Positions 34,574 to 44,432 of a DNA stretch of 64,000 bases are shown one piece after another. The stretch is from Paraburkholderia sp. BL25I1N1 (GTDB taxonomy: Bacteria; Pseudomonadota; Gammaproteobacteria; Burkholderiales; Burkholderiaceae). Location: NCBI RefSeq assembly GCF_003002025.1, contig NZ_PVZB01000017.1:62001-126000 (forward strand), read 5' to 3'. The position numbers and the translations under genes are program-made. Position 1 is the stretch's first letter. The number at the start of each line of letters is the position of its first letter. The notes under the pieces are model-generated. The model saw nothing but the letters and a program-made list of their open reading frames with translations, ran no database searches and had not been told where the DNA came from.

Positions 34574-36475
34574 ATGCGCGTCCCTTTTCTGGTCTGTCTT
34601 GCATCTCTCGGCTGGCTTGCCGGCATCCACGGCGCGGGCGCGAGCGTTCCCGCCAAACTGGACGATCCGTACACCAACGAAGGCGAGACGCAAACCTTCA
34701 CCGTCAACGCCGACGGCTCGTTCACCAAGCTCGATTCGATGACGCTGCACGTGAATAACGAAGCCGGCGTCGCGCGGGTCGCGCAGCAATATGTCTGGTT
34801 CAATCGCAACATGGCGGACGTGCAGATCCTCGAGGCCTACACGATCACCGCCGACGGCGTGCGTCACGACGTGCAGCCCGAGCAGATCCGCAACGTTCAG
34901 GAAGCCCGTTCGTTCGACGCGCCGATGTTCCAGGACATCCAGGAAAAGGTGATCGTGTTCCCCGCCGTCGAGCCAGGCGCACGCGTGCATCTCACCTATC
35001 GCAAGACGCAGAAGCAGCCCATCGTGCCGGGCGAATTCAGCGACTTCACACCGCCCGACCTCGCGCCGACGCACAACTTCCGTCTCATCTACGATCTGCC
35101 CGCCGACAAGCCGCTTTATGCCGACGCGCGTGGTTTCACCGCCGTGCAACCCGTGACGAGCGACGGCCGCACGCGCTACGAATATCGCTACGACAAGGCG
35201 CACTTCAGCCGGCTGGAACGCGGCTCCATTGCGTACGTTTCGTATGGCGACCGGCTGATGGTGTCGACCTTCCCCGACTACGCCGCGTTCGCCGCAACTT
35301 ACCGCGAATCGGCGGCGGACCCGAGCGCGCACGACGCGGCCGTCACGCGTCTCGCGCAACAACTCACCGAGCACGACCGCACCCCGCGCGACAAGGCCAA
35401 AACACTGTACGACTGGGTGCGCCGCAACGTGCGCTACGTGGCGATCAATGTCGGACGCGGCGCCGTCGTGCCGCACAACGCGAGCGCGGTGCTCGCGAAT
35501 CGCTATGGCGATTGCAAGGATCACGTGGCGCTGTATGGCGCGTTGCTCGACGCGGCGGGCGTGCGCAACGAGCCGGCCTTGATCAGCAGCGGCACGATCT
35601 ACACGCTGCCGAGCGTGCCGGGCTACGGCGTCATCAATCACGTCATTACGTGGCTGCCGGATTTGCAGCAATACGTTGACTCGACCGCCTCGAATGTCGA
35701 GTTCGGTTTTCTGCCGTCCTCCGATATGAACCGGCCGACCGTGCTGGTCGGCGAGGGCGTGCTGTCGCGCACGCCCGCCACCATGTTGATGACGCGCAGG
35801 ACCGATCTGTCGATCAAAGTCGAACCGGATGGCTCCGCGAGCTTTACCTACCGGCTGGAAGCGGCCGGCGCTTCGGCTGAACAGGCGCGCTCGATGTTGC
35901 GCACGCAGACACCGGCGCAACGCGAGGAGTCGATTCAGGCCGAACTGCGCAGCGCCAACCTGCGTGGCACCGCGACGCTCGTCACCAATGACCTCGGCGT
36001 CGCCGACGGCCCGCTCGTCATTACGATGAAAGGCACGCTGGAAAGTCTCGTGGTGCCGGGCGCGGCGGCGTCGATTCCAGCGTTGACGAGTCTGGCCGGC
36101 GGCCTCGCGGCGGATACGCGTTACTGGCTCGGCGAGCGCCGGCGCACGCAGCCGTTCGTCTGTCACAACCTGGCGTTGCACGAACGCGCGCGCATCGAGT
36201 TCCCCGCCAATTTTCACGTGCTCGACATGCCGGAGGCGAAACGAACCCAGGATCGCTTCGTCGATTTCGAGTCGCAGTACACGTTCGATCCGCTCAGCAA
36301 CGTCGTCACGATGACGCGCGACGGCACGACGCACTTCGATAGCGACGTCTGCACGCCCGACGACTTCGTGCAGATGCGTCCCGCAATCGAAGCAATTGGG
36401 CGCGACGTGCGAGCGGAGGTGATCGTCAGATCGACGCTGGTGGATTCGTCGAGCGTTGCCGCGCAGGCGCCGTGA
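34574..36475 (+). CDS. DUF3857 domain-containing transglutaminase-fold protein, exported
   Basis: A 633-residue protein with a signal peptide (about residues 1-23, MRVPFLVCLASLGWLAG). A DUF3857 domain covers roughly residues 55-210, followed by a transglutaminase-like domain whose catalytic Cys sits in NRYGDCKDHVALYGALLDAAG and His in GVINHVITWLP. The C-terminal 200 residues are beta-rich. The domain pair is common in periplasmic proteins of unknown role. ATG 34574 opens the signal peptide. It lies 104 bases after the cox operon but has no obvious functional tie to it. Confidence 0.85.
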   Translation: MRVPFLVCLASLGWLAGIHGAGASVPAKLDDPYTNEGETQTFTVNADGSFTKLDSMTLHVNNEAGVARVAQQYVWFNRNMADVQILEAYTITADGVRHDVQPEQIRNVQEARSFDAPMFQDIQEKVIVFPAVEPGARVHLTYRKTQKQPIVPGEFSDFTPPDLAPTHNFRLIYDLPADKPLYADARGFTAVQPVTSDGRTRYEYRYDKAHFSRLERGSIAYVSYGDRLMVSTFPDYAAFAATYRESAADPSAHDAAVTRLAQQLTEHDRTPRDKAKTLYDWVRRNVRYVAINVGRGAVVPHNASAVLANRYGDCKDHVALYGALLDAAGVRNEPALISSGTIYTLPSVPGYGVINHVITWLPDLQQYVDSTASNVEFGFLPSSDMNRPTVLVGEGVLSRTPATMLMTRRTDLSIKVEPDGSASFTYRLEAAGASAEQARSMLRTQTPAQREESIQAELRSANLRGTATLVTNDLGVADGPLVITMKGTLESLVVPGAAASIPALTSLAGGLAADTRYWLGERRRTQPFVCHNLALHERARIEFPANFHVLDMPEAKRTQDRFVDFESQYTFDPLSNVVTMTRDGTTHFDSDVCTPDDFVQMRPAIEAIGRDVRAEVIVRSTLVDSSSVAAQAP

Positions 36476-36499
36476 GCGCCTGCTTCAGAGCGCACGCGC

Positions 36500-37528
36500 T
36501 CAAACGGGCCAGAGCGGCCCTTCCTGCATCGCGCCAAGCTGCTCGCGCAACTCCAGGATGCGCTCTTCCCAGTAACGCTGCGTGTTGAACCACGGAAACG
36601 CCGCGGGGAAAGCCGGATCGTCCCAGCGACGCGCGAGCCACGCCTGATAATGAATCAGCCGCAGCGTGCGCAGCGCTTCGACCAGATAGAGTTCGCGCGG
36701 CTCGAAGTCGCAGAAGTCTTCGTAACCGGCGAGCAGATCCGCCAGCGCGCGCGACGCTTCAACGCGCTCGCCGGGCAGCAACAGCCACAAATCCTGCACC
36801 GCCGGTCCCATGCGGCTGTCGTCGAAATCGACGAAGTGCGGCCCCGCGTCGGTCCATAACACGTTGCTCGGATGACAGTCGCCATGCATGCGCAGCATGC
36901 GGATGTCGCCGGCCCGTTCGAACGCGCGCTCCACGCCTTCGAGCGCGAGGTTCACCACGGTTTCCCACGCGGTGCGCACGTCGTCCGGCACGAAACGGTG
37001 CGCGAGCAGAAAGTCGCGCGGTTCATAGCCGAAAGTGTGGATGTCGAGCGTGGGACGTTCGGTGTAATTCTGTGTCTGGCCGACCGCATGGATTCGGCCG
37101 ATGAAACGCCCGAGCCATTCGAGCGTGTCGCGCCGGTCGAGATCCGGCGCGCGGCCGCCGCGACGCTCGAAGATGGAAAAGCGGAAACCGTCGAACGTAT
37201 GCAGCGTGCGGCCATCGAGAGCAAGCGCGGGCACAGCCGGAATCTCACGCGCGGCGAGATCGGCGACGAAAGCATGTTCTTCGAGGATAGCGGCGTCGCT
37301 CCAGCGCTCGGGACGGTAGAACTTCGCGACCACGGGCGGGCCGTCTTCCACGCCCACCTGGTAGACGCGATTCTCGTAGCTGTTGAGCGGGAGCATACGG
37401 CCGTCGGTGCGCACGCCGACTGTACTGAGCGCGCTGTCGAGCGCGTCGAGCACGATTTCCGGCCTGAGCCGGGCGAAAGGCACAGCGCTGTTCGCGCTGT
37501 CCTGTGGATCGAGGATGTCGTCGTTCAT
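36500..37528 (-). CDS. srkA: Stress response serine/threonine kinase (SrkA/RdoA/YihE family)
   Basis: A 342-residue cytosolic kinase of the APH/choline kinase fold. The phosphate-handling Lys is in VVAKFYRPERW, the catalytic loop is MHGDCHPSNVLW, and the metal-binding motif is FVDFDDSRMGPAVQDLW. In E. coli SrkA counters MazF-linked death under stress. The ATG at 37528 begins the family N-terminus (ILD..FARLRPEIVLDAL). It converges on the DUF3857 gene 25 bases away. A small gene on the same strand ends 114 bases upstream. Confidence 0.92.
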   Translation of the reverse strand: MNDDILDPQDSANSAVPFARLRPEIVLDALDSALSTVGVRTDGRMLPLNSYENRVYQVGVEDGPPVVAKFYRPERWSDAAILEEHAFVADLAAREIPAVPALALDGRTLHTFDGFRFSIFERRGGRAPDLDRRDTLEWLGRFIGRIHAVGQTQNYTERPTLDIHTFGYEPRDFLLAHRFVPDDVRTAWETVVNLALEGVERAFERAGDIRMLRMHGDCHPSNVLWTDAGPHFVDFDDSRMGPAVQDLWLLLPGERVEASRALADLLAGYEDFCDFEPRELYLVEALRTLRLIHYQAWLARRWDDPAFPAAFPWFNTQRYWEERILELREQLGAMQEGPLWPV

Positions 37529-37642
37529 GCCCGCATTGTGCGCCGCGCCGCCGTCAAAGACGAGGGCGACGGCTCACAAGCGGAATGAACAGCGGAACGA
37601 CCGCGGCTTACAACTTGCACACGGCTCACACTCAAACTGCCT

Positions 37643-37855
37643 TCAATGCATCTGCGCGCTCGACGGTCGGACTTGCTCGCCCGTATCGATCAGGTCTTCA
37701 AGGAAAAAGGGTTCAGTATTCAGGTGCGGCGAAGCGCCGGGCTCGCCGGCATACCACGCCACCATGGCCATGTCGCCGAGAATGCGCATGACGATCCCGC
37801 GCGCGCCTTGCGGCACCGCGATATGCACCGATCGAACAATCGAACCGATTTGCAT
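37643..37855 (-). CDS. Small conserved-looking protein of unknown function
   Basis: A 70-residue protein (starts MQIGSIVRSVHIAVPQGARG) with no membrane segment or signal peptide. It is compact, with alternating hydrophobic residues that suggest a small beta-barrel such as an SH3-like fold; this is only an impression. Codon use matches the genome and a GGGGAAA ribosome site lies six bases before the ATG. It may be cotranscribed with the kinase gene downstream. Function unknown. Confidence 0.65.
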   Translation of the reverse strand: MQIGSIVRSVHIAVPQGARGIVMRILGDMAMVAWYAGEPGASPHLNTEPFFLEDLIDTGEQVRPSSAQMH

Positions 37856-38282
37856 GATGTTTCCCCGTTTCTCCCATAGCCGGCTTTATGATTTCGCGCC
37901 GGTCAATGTGATGATAAAAGCGCCGCCCCGCCGATAACGTTGCGTACGCACCCAATCTGCTGCGCGTGATACGCGTGAAAGGTTCGAGTCATTGTTCCCG
38001 TTTTGCGGGGCCGGGGAAAGCGCGAACTCAGGGCTCTTCACCCCTTGTTTCGCCCTATTCCCATTACGGCGCGCTAGACCGATGATTCGGAGCGTAACGC
38101 GTCGCAACGAGACCATCATAAACCCTGGTGGGGTGAGATATCAAAAACGTGCATCAACTAGACCATTTGCTCAAGCGGACCGCCCCTGCGGCCTTTGCGC
38201 GCTGCGGCGGCGCGCGTCCCGCCGCTCACGTTCACCGCCTCTATGGCGCGGCCTTGCGCGGGTTTGAGCGGCCCGACTAGTC
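37856..38282. other. Gene-free region between the small gene and the divergent RND operon
   Basis: 427 bases without a gene. It should carry two divergent promoters. A TTCGAGTC at 37984 looks like a tRNA T-loop but no cloverleaf surrounds it. No TetR or LysR regulator gene, usual beside such efflux operons, is present here. Confidence 0.5.
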
Positions 38283-41200
38283 ATGTGGATCGTTCGTCTC
38301 GCGCTGCGGCGCCCCTACACATTCGTCGTCCTGGCCCTCCTATTGCTGATCGTCGGACCTTTGACGATCCTGCGCACGCCCACCGACATCTTCCCCAATA
38401 TCGACATTCCGGTGCTCTCGGTGATCTGGTCGTATAACGGCCTGCCCGCCGACGAGATGGAAAAGCGCATCGTGCTGAACTACGAGCGCGGGCTGTCGGT
38501 GGCGGTCAACGACATCGAGCACACCGAGTCGACCTCGCTGAACGGCATCGCCGTCATCAAGATCTTTTTCCAGCCGCACGCGAATATCGACGAGGCGCTG
38601 GCCGAGGTCACCTCGCTGTCACAAACGCAGTTGCGCTCGCTGCCGCCCGGCATCACGCCGCCGTTCATCCTGCGCTACAACGCCTCGACCGTGCCGATCC
38701 TGCGGCTCGCATTATCGTCCGCATCGCTTACCGAGCAGGAACTGTTCGACTTCGGCAACAACTTCCTGAAAACGCAACTCGCCACCGTGCCCGGCGCGTC
38801 CGCGCCGCTGCCGTACGGCGGCAAGCAGCGCCAGATCATGGTCGATATCGATTCGCGCAAATTGCAGGAGCGCAATCTTTCGCCGATGGACGTGGTCAAC
38901 GCGGTGACCGCGCAAAATCTGATCCTACCCTCGGGCACCGCGAAAATCGGCTCGACCGAGTACTCGGTGGAAATGAACGGCAGCCCGGATTCCTTGGCGG
39001 GCCTGAACAATATCCCGATCAAGTCCACCGCCAACGGCACCGTTTATATTCGCGACGTCGCTCATGTGCGCGACGGTTTCCAGCCGCAAACCAATATCGT
39101 GCGCGTGAACGGCCAGCGTGCGTCGCTGCTGACCATCAACAAAAGCGGCAACACGTCCACGCTCGAAATCGTCGACCGCATCAAGAAGATGATGCCGGCG
39201 TTGCGCAATCTCGTGCCCGCCTCGCTGAATATCGACCCGGTCGCCGATCAGTCGCTGTTCGTGCGCGCTTCGGTGCAAGGCGTGCTGCGCGAAGCGCTGA
39301 TCGCGGCCTGCCTGACCGGTCTGATGATTCTGCTGTTCCTCGGCAACTGGCGCGCCACGCTGATCATCGCCGTGTCGATTCCGCTGTCGATGATCACGTC
39401 GATCATCGCGCTCTCTATGCTTGGCGAAACCATCAACATCATGACGCTCGGCGGGCTCGCGCTCGCGGTCGGCATTCTGGTGGACGACGCGACCGTGGCG
39501 ATCGAAAACATCAGCCATCAACTCGAGCAGGGCAAGACGCTGGAGCAGGCGATTCTCGACGGCGCGCATCAGATTGCGATTCCTACGCTGGTGTCCACGC
39601 TGTCCATCTGCATCGTGTTCGTGCCGATGTTTCTGCTGACGGGCGTCGCGCACTATCTGTTCATTCCGCTTGCTGAAGCGGTAGTGTTCGCCATGCTGGC
39701 GTCCTACTTCTTCTCGCGCACGCTCGTGCCGACGCTCGCGAAATACCTGCTGCGTTATCACCATAAGCCGGCGGATCTGCATCACGCCCCGGCGCAAACG
39801 CGTAATCCGTTCATGCGCGTGCACTACGCGTTTGAAGGCGGCTTCGCGCGTTTGCGCGACCGCTATCGCGTGTTTCTCGAAGCGCGCGTCGCGCGGCCGG
39901 GTCTGTTCGTGACGCTGTTTCTGGTTTGCTGTGGCGCGTCGATGGTGCTGATGCCGTTTCTCGGCCGCGACTTTTTCCCTGCCGTCGATGCAGGCACGAT
40001 CGCGCTGCACCTGCGCGCGAAGACCGGCATGCGGGTGGAGGAAACGGCCGTGGTGACCGATCGTGTGGATACGCGCATCCGGCAGTTGATACCGTCAAGC
40101 GAACTGCATTCGATCATCGACAACATCGGCTTGCCGGTGTCGGGCATCAACCTCTCGTATAGCAACACCGGGACGATCGGCACCTCGGATGCGGACGTGC
40201 TGATCACGCTCAATCCCGATCATCATCCGAGCGCCGGCTACGTGCGCACCTTGCGGCGCACGCTGACCGACGAATTCCCCGGCGTGCAGTTCGCCTTCCT
40301 GCCCGCGGATATCGTCAGTCAAACGCTCAACTTCGGCATGCCGTCGCCGATCGATATTCAGATCGTTGGCCGTGACGTGGCCGGCAATCGCGTGTTCGCC
40401 GCGAAGTTGCTGAATCGGCTGCGCACGGTGCCCGGTCTCGTCGATGCGCGCATCCAGCAGCCCGCCGACTTGCCACGCATCTTTATCGACGTGGACCGCA
40501 CGCGCGCGCAGCAAGCCGGCTTTTCGCAACGCGACATCGCGAGCAATCTGCTGATCACGCTGTCGGGCAGTCAGCAAACCACGCCGACGTTCTGGCTCAA
40601 TCCGCGCAACGGTGTGAGCTACAACGTGATCACGGAAGCGCCGCAATACACGATCGACTCGCTGCAATCGCTCGCCAACATTCCGCTGAACGCGAATGGC
40701 CGCAGCAACATTCTCGGCTCGCTCGCCACCATGCGGCGCGAAGCGGGTAACGCGACACTCACGCACTACAACGCGCAGACCACCATCGACATTTTCGGCA
40801 CCGCCGACGGCCGCGATCTGGGCGGCGTGTCCGACGACATCCGCAAGATCATCGACGACGCCAAGGCCGATCTGCCCAAAACCTCGACCATCGAAGTGCG
40901 CGGCCAGGTGCAGACCATGAACGATTCGTTCTCCGGCCTGTTCGCAGGACTCGTGTTCGCGATTTTGCTGGTGTATCTGCTGATCGTGGTGAATTTCCAG
41001 TCGTGGCTCGATCCGTTCATCATCATCACCGCGTTGCCGGGCGCGCTCGCGGGCATCGTGTGGATGCTGTTTCTCACGCACACCACGCTGTCGATTCCCG
41101 CGCTCACGGGCGCGATCATGTGTATCGGCATTGCCACCGCCAACTCGATTCTCGTGATCAGCTTCGCGCGCGAGCAGTTGCTCGAACACGGCGACGCGAC

Positions 41201-41465
41201 GCGCGCGGCGATCGAAGCGGGTTTCACGCGTTTTCGTCCGGTGCTGATGACGGCGCTCGCGATGGTGATCGGCATGGTGCCGATGGCGATCGGTCTCGGT
41301 GAAGGCGGCGAGCAGAATGCGCCGCTCGGGCGCGCGGTGATCGGCGGTCTGACGATCGGCACGCTGGCAACGCTGATTTTCGTGCCGGTGGTGTTTTCGA
41401 TGATCTACCGGCGACTAGCGGCACGTCGCTTGCGCGCGGCTGAGCATGTGGTGGGGAAGCCGTGA
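38283..41465 (+). CDS. RND efflux transporter, inner-membrane pump (AcrB/MdtB type)
   Basis: A 1060-residue pump with twelve membrane helices and two large periplasmic loops. The N-terminus MWIVRLALRRPYTFVVLALLLL, the paired acidic residues in GILVDDATVAIENI (helix 4, proton relay) and the second-half GAIMCIGIATANSILVISFA are RND hallmarks. The sequence is closer to the general acriflavine-resistance group than to heavy-metal CzcA pumps. Unusually the pump gene comes first in the operon, followed by adaptor and outer-membrane channel. ATG 38283 lacks a strong ribosome site. Confidence 0.92.
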   Translation: MWIVRLALRRPYTFVVLALLLLIVGPLTILRTPTDIFPNIDIPVLSVIWSYNGLPADEMEKRIVLNYERGLSVAVNDIEHTESTSLNGIAVIKIFFQPHANIDEALAEVTSLSQTQLRSLPPGITPPFILRYNASTVPILRLALSSASLTEQELFDFGNNFLKTQLATVPGASAPLPYGGKQRQIMVDIDSRKLQERNLSPMDVVNAVTAQNLILPSGTAKIGSTEYSVEMNGSPDSLAGLNNIPIKSTANGTVYIRDVAHVRDGFQPQTNIVRVNGQRASLLTINKSGNTSTLEIVDRIKKMMPALRNLVPASLNIDPVADQSLFVRASVQGVLREALIAACLTGLMILLFLGNWRATLIIAVSIPLSMITSIIALSMLGETINIMTLGGLALAVGILVDDATVAIENISHQLEQGKTLEQAILDGAHQIAIPTLVSTLSICIVFVPMFLLTGVAHYLFIPLAEAVVFAMLASYFFSRTLVPTLAKYLLRYHHKPADLHHAPAQTRNPFMRVHYAFEGGFARLRDRYRVFLEARVARPGLFVTLFLVCCGASMVLMPFLGRDFFPAVDAGTIALHLRAKTGMRVEETAVVTDRVDTRIRQLIPSSELHSIIDNIGLPVSGINLSYSNTGTIGTSDADVLITLNPDHHPSAGYVRTLRRTLTDEFPGVQFAFLPADIVSQTLNFGMPSPIDIQIVGRDVAGNRVFAAKLLNRLRTVPGLVDARIQQPADLPRIFIDVDRTRAQQAGFSQRDIASNLLITLSGSQQTTPTFWLNPRNGVSYNVITEAPQYTIDSLQSLANIPLNANGRSNILGSLATMRREAGNATLTHYNAQTTIDIFGTADGRDLGGVSDDIRKIIDDAKADLPKTSTIEVRGQVQTMNDSFSGLFAGLVFAILLVYLLIVVNFQSWLDPFIIITALPGALAGIVWMLFLTHTTLSIPALTGAIMCIGIATANSILVISFAREQLLEHGDATRAAIEAGFTRFRPVLMTALAMVIGMVPMAIGLGEGGEQNAPLGRAVIGGLTIGTLATLIFVPVVFSMIYRRLAARRLRAAEHVVGKP

Positions 41466-41553
41466 TGCAGCGCATCTTCGTCATCGTGCCGGCAGTGGCA
41501 TGGAGCATAAGAGGCAGCCTGGACTGCCCACGCATCTCTACAGGGGAAGTTTG

Positions 41554-42759
41554 ATGGAAGGACCACGTCCAGACCGTTCCGGCACCACGCCCGATCCGGC
41601 CAAAGCGAAACGCGCACGCTGGATCGGTATCGCGGTCGCCGTGGCCGTCGTCGCGCTGGCGGCACAAGGTATCTGGTCGCGTCACGATGCGCACGCGGCG
41701 CTCGAACGCGATGCCGAGCATACGAGCCAGATGAGCGTCGAAGTGGTGCGGCCGCAGAAGTCGACGGCCGGACTCGATCTCGTGCTGCCCGGCAACGTGC
41801 AGGCTTTTCTCGATACGCCGATCTACGCGCGCACCAGCGGCTATCTGAAGAAGTGGTATGCCGACATCGGCGCGCATGTGAAGAGCGGCCAGCTGCTGGC
41901 GGAAATCGATACACCCGAAGTGGACGATCAACTGCGCGCGGCCCGCGCCGATCTCGCGAACGCCAACGCCAACTATGCGCTTGCGAAAAGCACCGCCGAC
42001 CGCTGGACCGACATGCTGAAAAGCAAATCGGTCTCGAAGCAGGAAACCGACGAGAAAGTCGGCGACATGCTCGCGAAGAAAGCCACGCTCGACGCCGCAC
42101 GGTTCAACGTGGCGCGCCTCGAGAAGACGCAGTCGTTCCAGAAAGTGTATGCACCGTTCGACGGCATCGTGACGGCGCGCAATGTGGATGTGGGGGCGCT
42201 GATCGACGCGGGCAGTTCGGGCGGACCCACGAAGGAGCTGTTTCACGTCGCGCAGGCGGATCGGTTGCGCGTTTATGTGAATGTGCCGCAAGCGTACGCG
42301 CAGCAGGTTCGCGCTCAGCAGACCGCGTTTCTGACGCTGACCGAAACGCCGTCGAAACATTATCCGGGCACGGTGGCGCGCACTGCAGGCGCCGTCGATC
42401 CGCAACAACGCACGATGCTGGTGGAGGTCGATGTCGACAACCGAAATGGCGACTTGCTGCCGGGCGCCTATGCGCAAGTGCACTTCGCGTTGGGCACCGG
42501 CGCGGCACCGTTCACGCTGCCCGGCAACGCGCTGCTGTTCCGCCCGGACGGCGTGAAAGTCGCGACCGTCGATGCACAACGCAAGGTGAAGCTGGTGCCA
42601 GTGTCGCTAGGAACGGACTTCGGCACGCGCGTGGCGGTCGTGTCGGGCTTGCAAGGCGATGAGCAGGTGATCCTGAATCCGCAGGACTCGATCGTCGATG
42701 GCGCGCCGGTGCGGATCGTGCCCGCGAAAGCGGGTGCGGCGACGGGTGCGTCGTCATGA
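41554..42759 (+). CDS. RND efflux periplasmic adaptor (membrane fusion protein)
   Basis: A 401-residue adaptor. One membrane anchor spans about residues 24-41 (IGIAVAVAVVALAAQGIW). Next come the lipoyl-like half motif (LVLPGNVQAFLDTPIYARTSGY), a helical hairpin (QLRAARADLANANANYALAKS to TLDAARFNVARLEK), and the beta-barrel domain (YAPFDGIVTARNVDVGALI). It links the pump to the outer-membrane channel. ATG 41554 follows AGGGGAA by seven bases; the open frame begins 108 bases earlier inside the pump gene. The stop overlaps the next ATG. Confidence 0.92.
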   Translation: MEGPRPDRSGTTPDPAKAKRARWIGIAVAVAVVALAAQGIWSRHDAHAALERDAEHTSQMSVEVVRPQKSTAGLDLVLPGNVQAFLDTPIYARTSGYLKKWYADIGAHVKSGQLLAEIDTPEVDDQLRAARADLANANANYALAKSTADRWTDMLKSKSVSKQETDEKVGDMLAKKATLDAARFNVARLEKTQSFQKVYAPFDGIVTARNVDVGALIDAGSSGGPTKELFHVAQADRLRVYVNVPQAYAQQVRAQQTAFLTLTETPSKHYPGTVARTAGAVDPQQRTMLVEVDVDNRNGDLLPGAYAQVHFALGTGAAPFTLPGNALLFRPDGVKVATVDAQRKVKLVPVSLGTDFGTRVAVVSGLQGDEQVILNPQDSIVDGAPVRIVPAKAGAATGASS

Positions 42760-44285
42760 ACGCGCAAGGATCCCGTCGCCGTTTTGTCGCGGCGCCGCTG
42801 CGATATGTCTCGCTGCACGCGTCCGCTTTTGCATTAGCGAGCGTATGCGCACTCACCGCATGCACGCTCGGCCCGGACTACGTGAAGCCGACCGCCACCA
42901 CCGCCGCCACCTACAAGGAACTCGACGGCACCGGCTGGAAACCCGCCCAACCCGCCGACACGCTCACACGCGGCGCGTGGTGGAGCGTCTACGCGGACCC
43001 TTCGCTCGACGCACTCGAACAACAGGTCGCGAGCGCGAACCAGAACGTGCAGGCCGCGCAAGCGCGCTTTCGCGCCGCTCGCGCCACGGTGGCGCAATAT
43101 CGGTCGAGCTTCTTCCCGGTCGTCAGCGCGAATGGCGCCTATTCGCGTGCGCGTTCTTCGGAGAATGTGCTGCACAAATCGACCGCCGGCCTCACGCTGA
43201 ACGACTACCTCGTGCAAGCCGACGCATCGTGGGAGCCCGACCTGTGGGGCCGCGTGTCGCGCAGCGTCGAAGGCGCGAAAGCCGAAGCGCAGGCCAGCGC
43301 CGCCGATGCCCAAGCCATGCTCCTGTCGATGCAGGCCGAACTCGCCACCGACTACTTCGAGTTGCGTGGACTCGATCAGGAGCGTCGACTGCTCGACGAC
43401 ACGATCGGGGCCTACAAGCAAGCGCTCGATCTGACACAGCACCGCTACACCGGCGGCATCGCCACGGATGCCGATGTCGCGCAGGCGCAGACACAACTGA
43501 AGACCACCCAGGCGCAAGCACTCGATCTCGGCGTGCAGCGCGCGCAACTCGAACACGCGATCGCGATCCTGATCGGGCAGTCGCCTTCCACGTATTCACT
43601 GCCGGTTGCGCCGCTCGCCGCGGTGCCCGTCGTGGCAGCGGCAGGCGTGCCGTCCGCGTTGCTTGAACGCCGGCCGGACATCGCGGCGGCGGAACGGCAT
43701 GTCGCCGACATGAACGCACAGATCGGCGTGGCGACGGCGGCGTTTTTTCCGAACCTCATTCTGTCGGTGACGGGCGGCCTCGAAGCCACCAACTACAGCC
43801 AATGGTTGCTGGCGCCGAGCCGCCTGTGGTCGCTGGGGCCGACCTTGGCTGGCACGCTGCTCGACTTCGGCGGACGCGCGTCCGTGAAGGAGCAGGCCCG
43901 CGCGCATTACGACGAAAGCGTGGCGCAATACCGGCAGACGGTGTTGAGCGCTTTCGGCCAGGTGGAAGACAATCTCGCTGCGCTGCGCGTGCTCGAACAG
44001 GAAGCGACTGCGCAAGACGATGCGGTGGCCGCCGCGCAACGAGCGCTCGCGGTCGTATCGAATCGCTACAAGAACGGCGCAATCACTTATCTCGACGTGG
44101 TGGTCGCGCAAACCACCGCGCTCACCAACGAGCGCGACGCTGTGTCGATCGCGCGTCGGCGGATGGCCGCGAGCGTGGCATTGATCAAGGCGCTGGGCGG
44201 CGGCTGGGACGCATCCGCGCTGCCGACGGACGAACAGATCGTGCATCCGTCCGCACCCGCGAGCGATGCCGCGACGCATGGGTAA
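42756..44285 (+). CDS. RND efflux outer-membrane lipoprotein (NodT/OprM family)
   Basis: A 509-residue TolC-like channel. The signal ends in a lipobox ALTACTLGPDY, giving a lipidated Cys near residue 36, and the mature CTLGPDYVKP start is diagnostic of the NodT family. Two OEP repeats follow, each with long helices; ALLERRPDIAAAERHVADMNAQIGVATAAFFP is the conserved middle. The start overlaps the adaptor stop (ATGA), so all three components are cotranslated. Exported substrates are unknown. Confidence 0.93.
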   Translation: MNAQGSRRRFVAAPLRYVSLHASAFALASVCALTACTLGPDYVKPTATTAATYKELDGTGWKPAQPADTLTRGAWWSVYADPSLDALEQQVASANQNVQAAQARFRAARATVAQYRSSFFPVVSANGAYSRARSSENVLHKSTAGLTLNDYLVQADASWEPDLWGRVSRSVEGAKAEAQASAADAQAMLLSMQAELATDYFELRGLDQERRLLDDTIGAYKQALDLTQHRYTGGIATDADVAQAQTQLKTTQAQALDLGVQRAQLEHAIAILIGQSPSTYSLPVAPLAAVPVVAAAGVPSALLERRPDIAAAERHVADMNAQIGVATAAFFPNLILSVTGGLEATNYSQWLLAPSRLWSLGPTLAGTLLDFGGRASVKEQARAHYDESVAQYRQTVLSAFGQVEDNLAALRVLEQEATAQDDAVAAAQRALAVVSNRYKNGAITYLDVVVAQTTALTNERDAVSIARRRMAASVALIKALGGGWDASALPTDEQIVHPSAPASDAATHG

Positions 44286-44432
44286 CCGCCGTTTTTCAAT
44301 GGCGCGAAAGGCCGTCGGGCGCGCCGTCTGATCGCGTCGCAGCGACGGCCCGCTGATCTGAGTGCCGATTCGCGCGGCTTTTTCAGCGTATCCTTAACTC
44401 TTTCGGCCTTCGCATCCCTGAGGAGATTTTTC

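Noticed and set aside
34529..36334. 601-codon open frame on the minus strand
   Set aside because: Antisense to the DUF3857 protein gene. Its product is Arg/Gly/Val-rich with no domain; a consequence of high GC3.
37980..37995. GGTTCGAGTC, resembling a tRNA T-loop
   Set aside because: The flanking bases do not form a T stem, and no acceptor or anticodon stem can be drawn around it.
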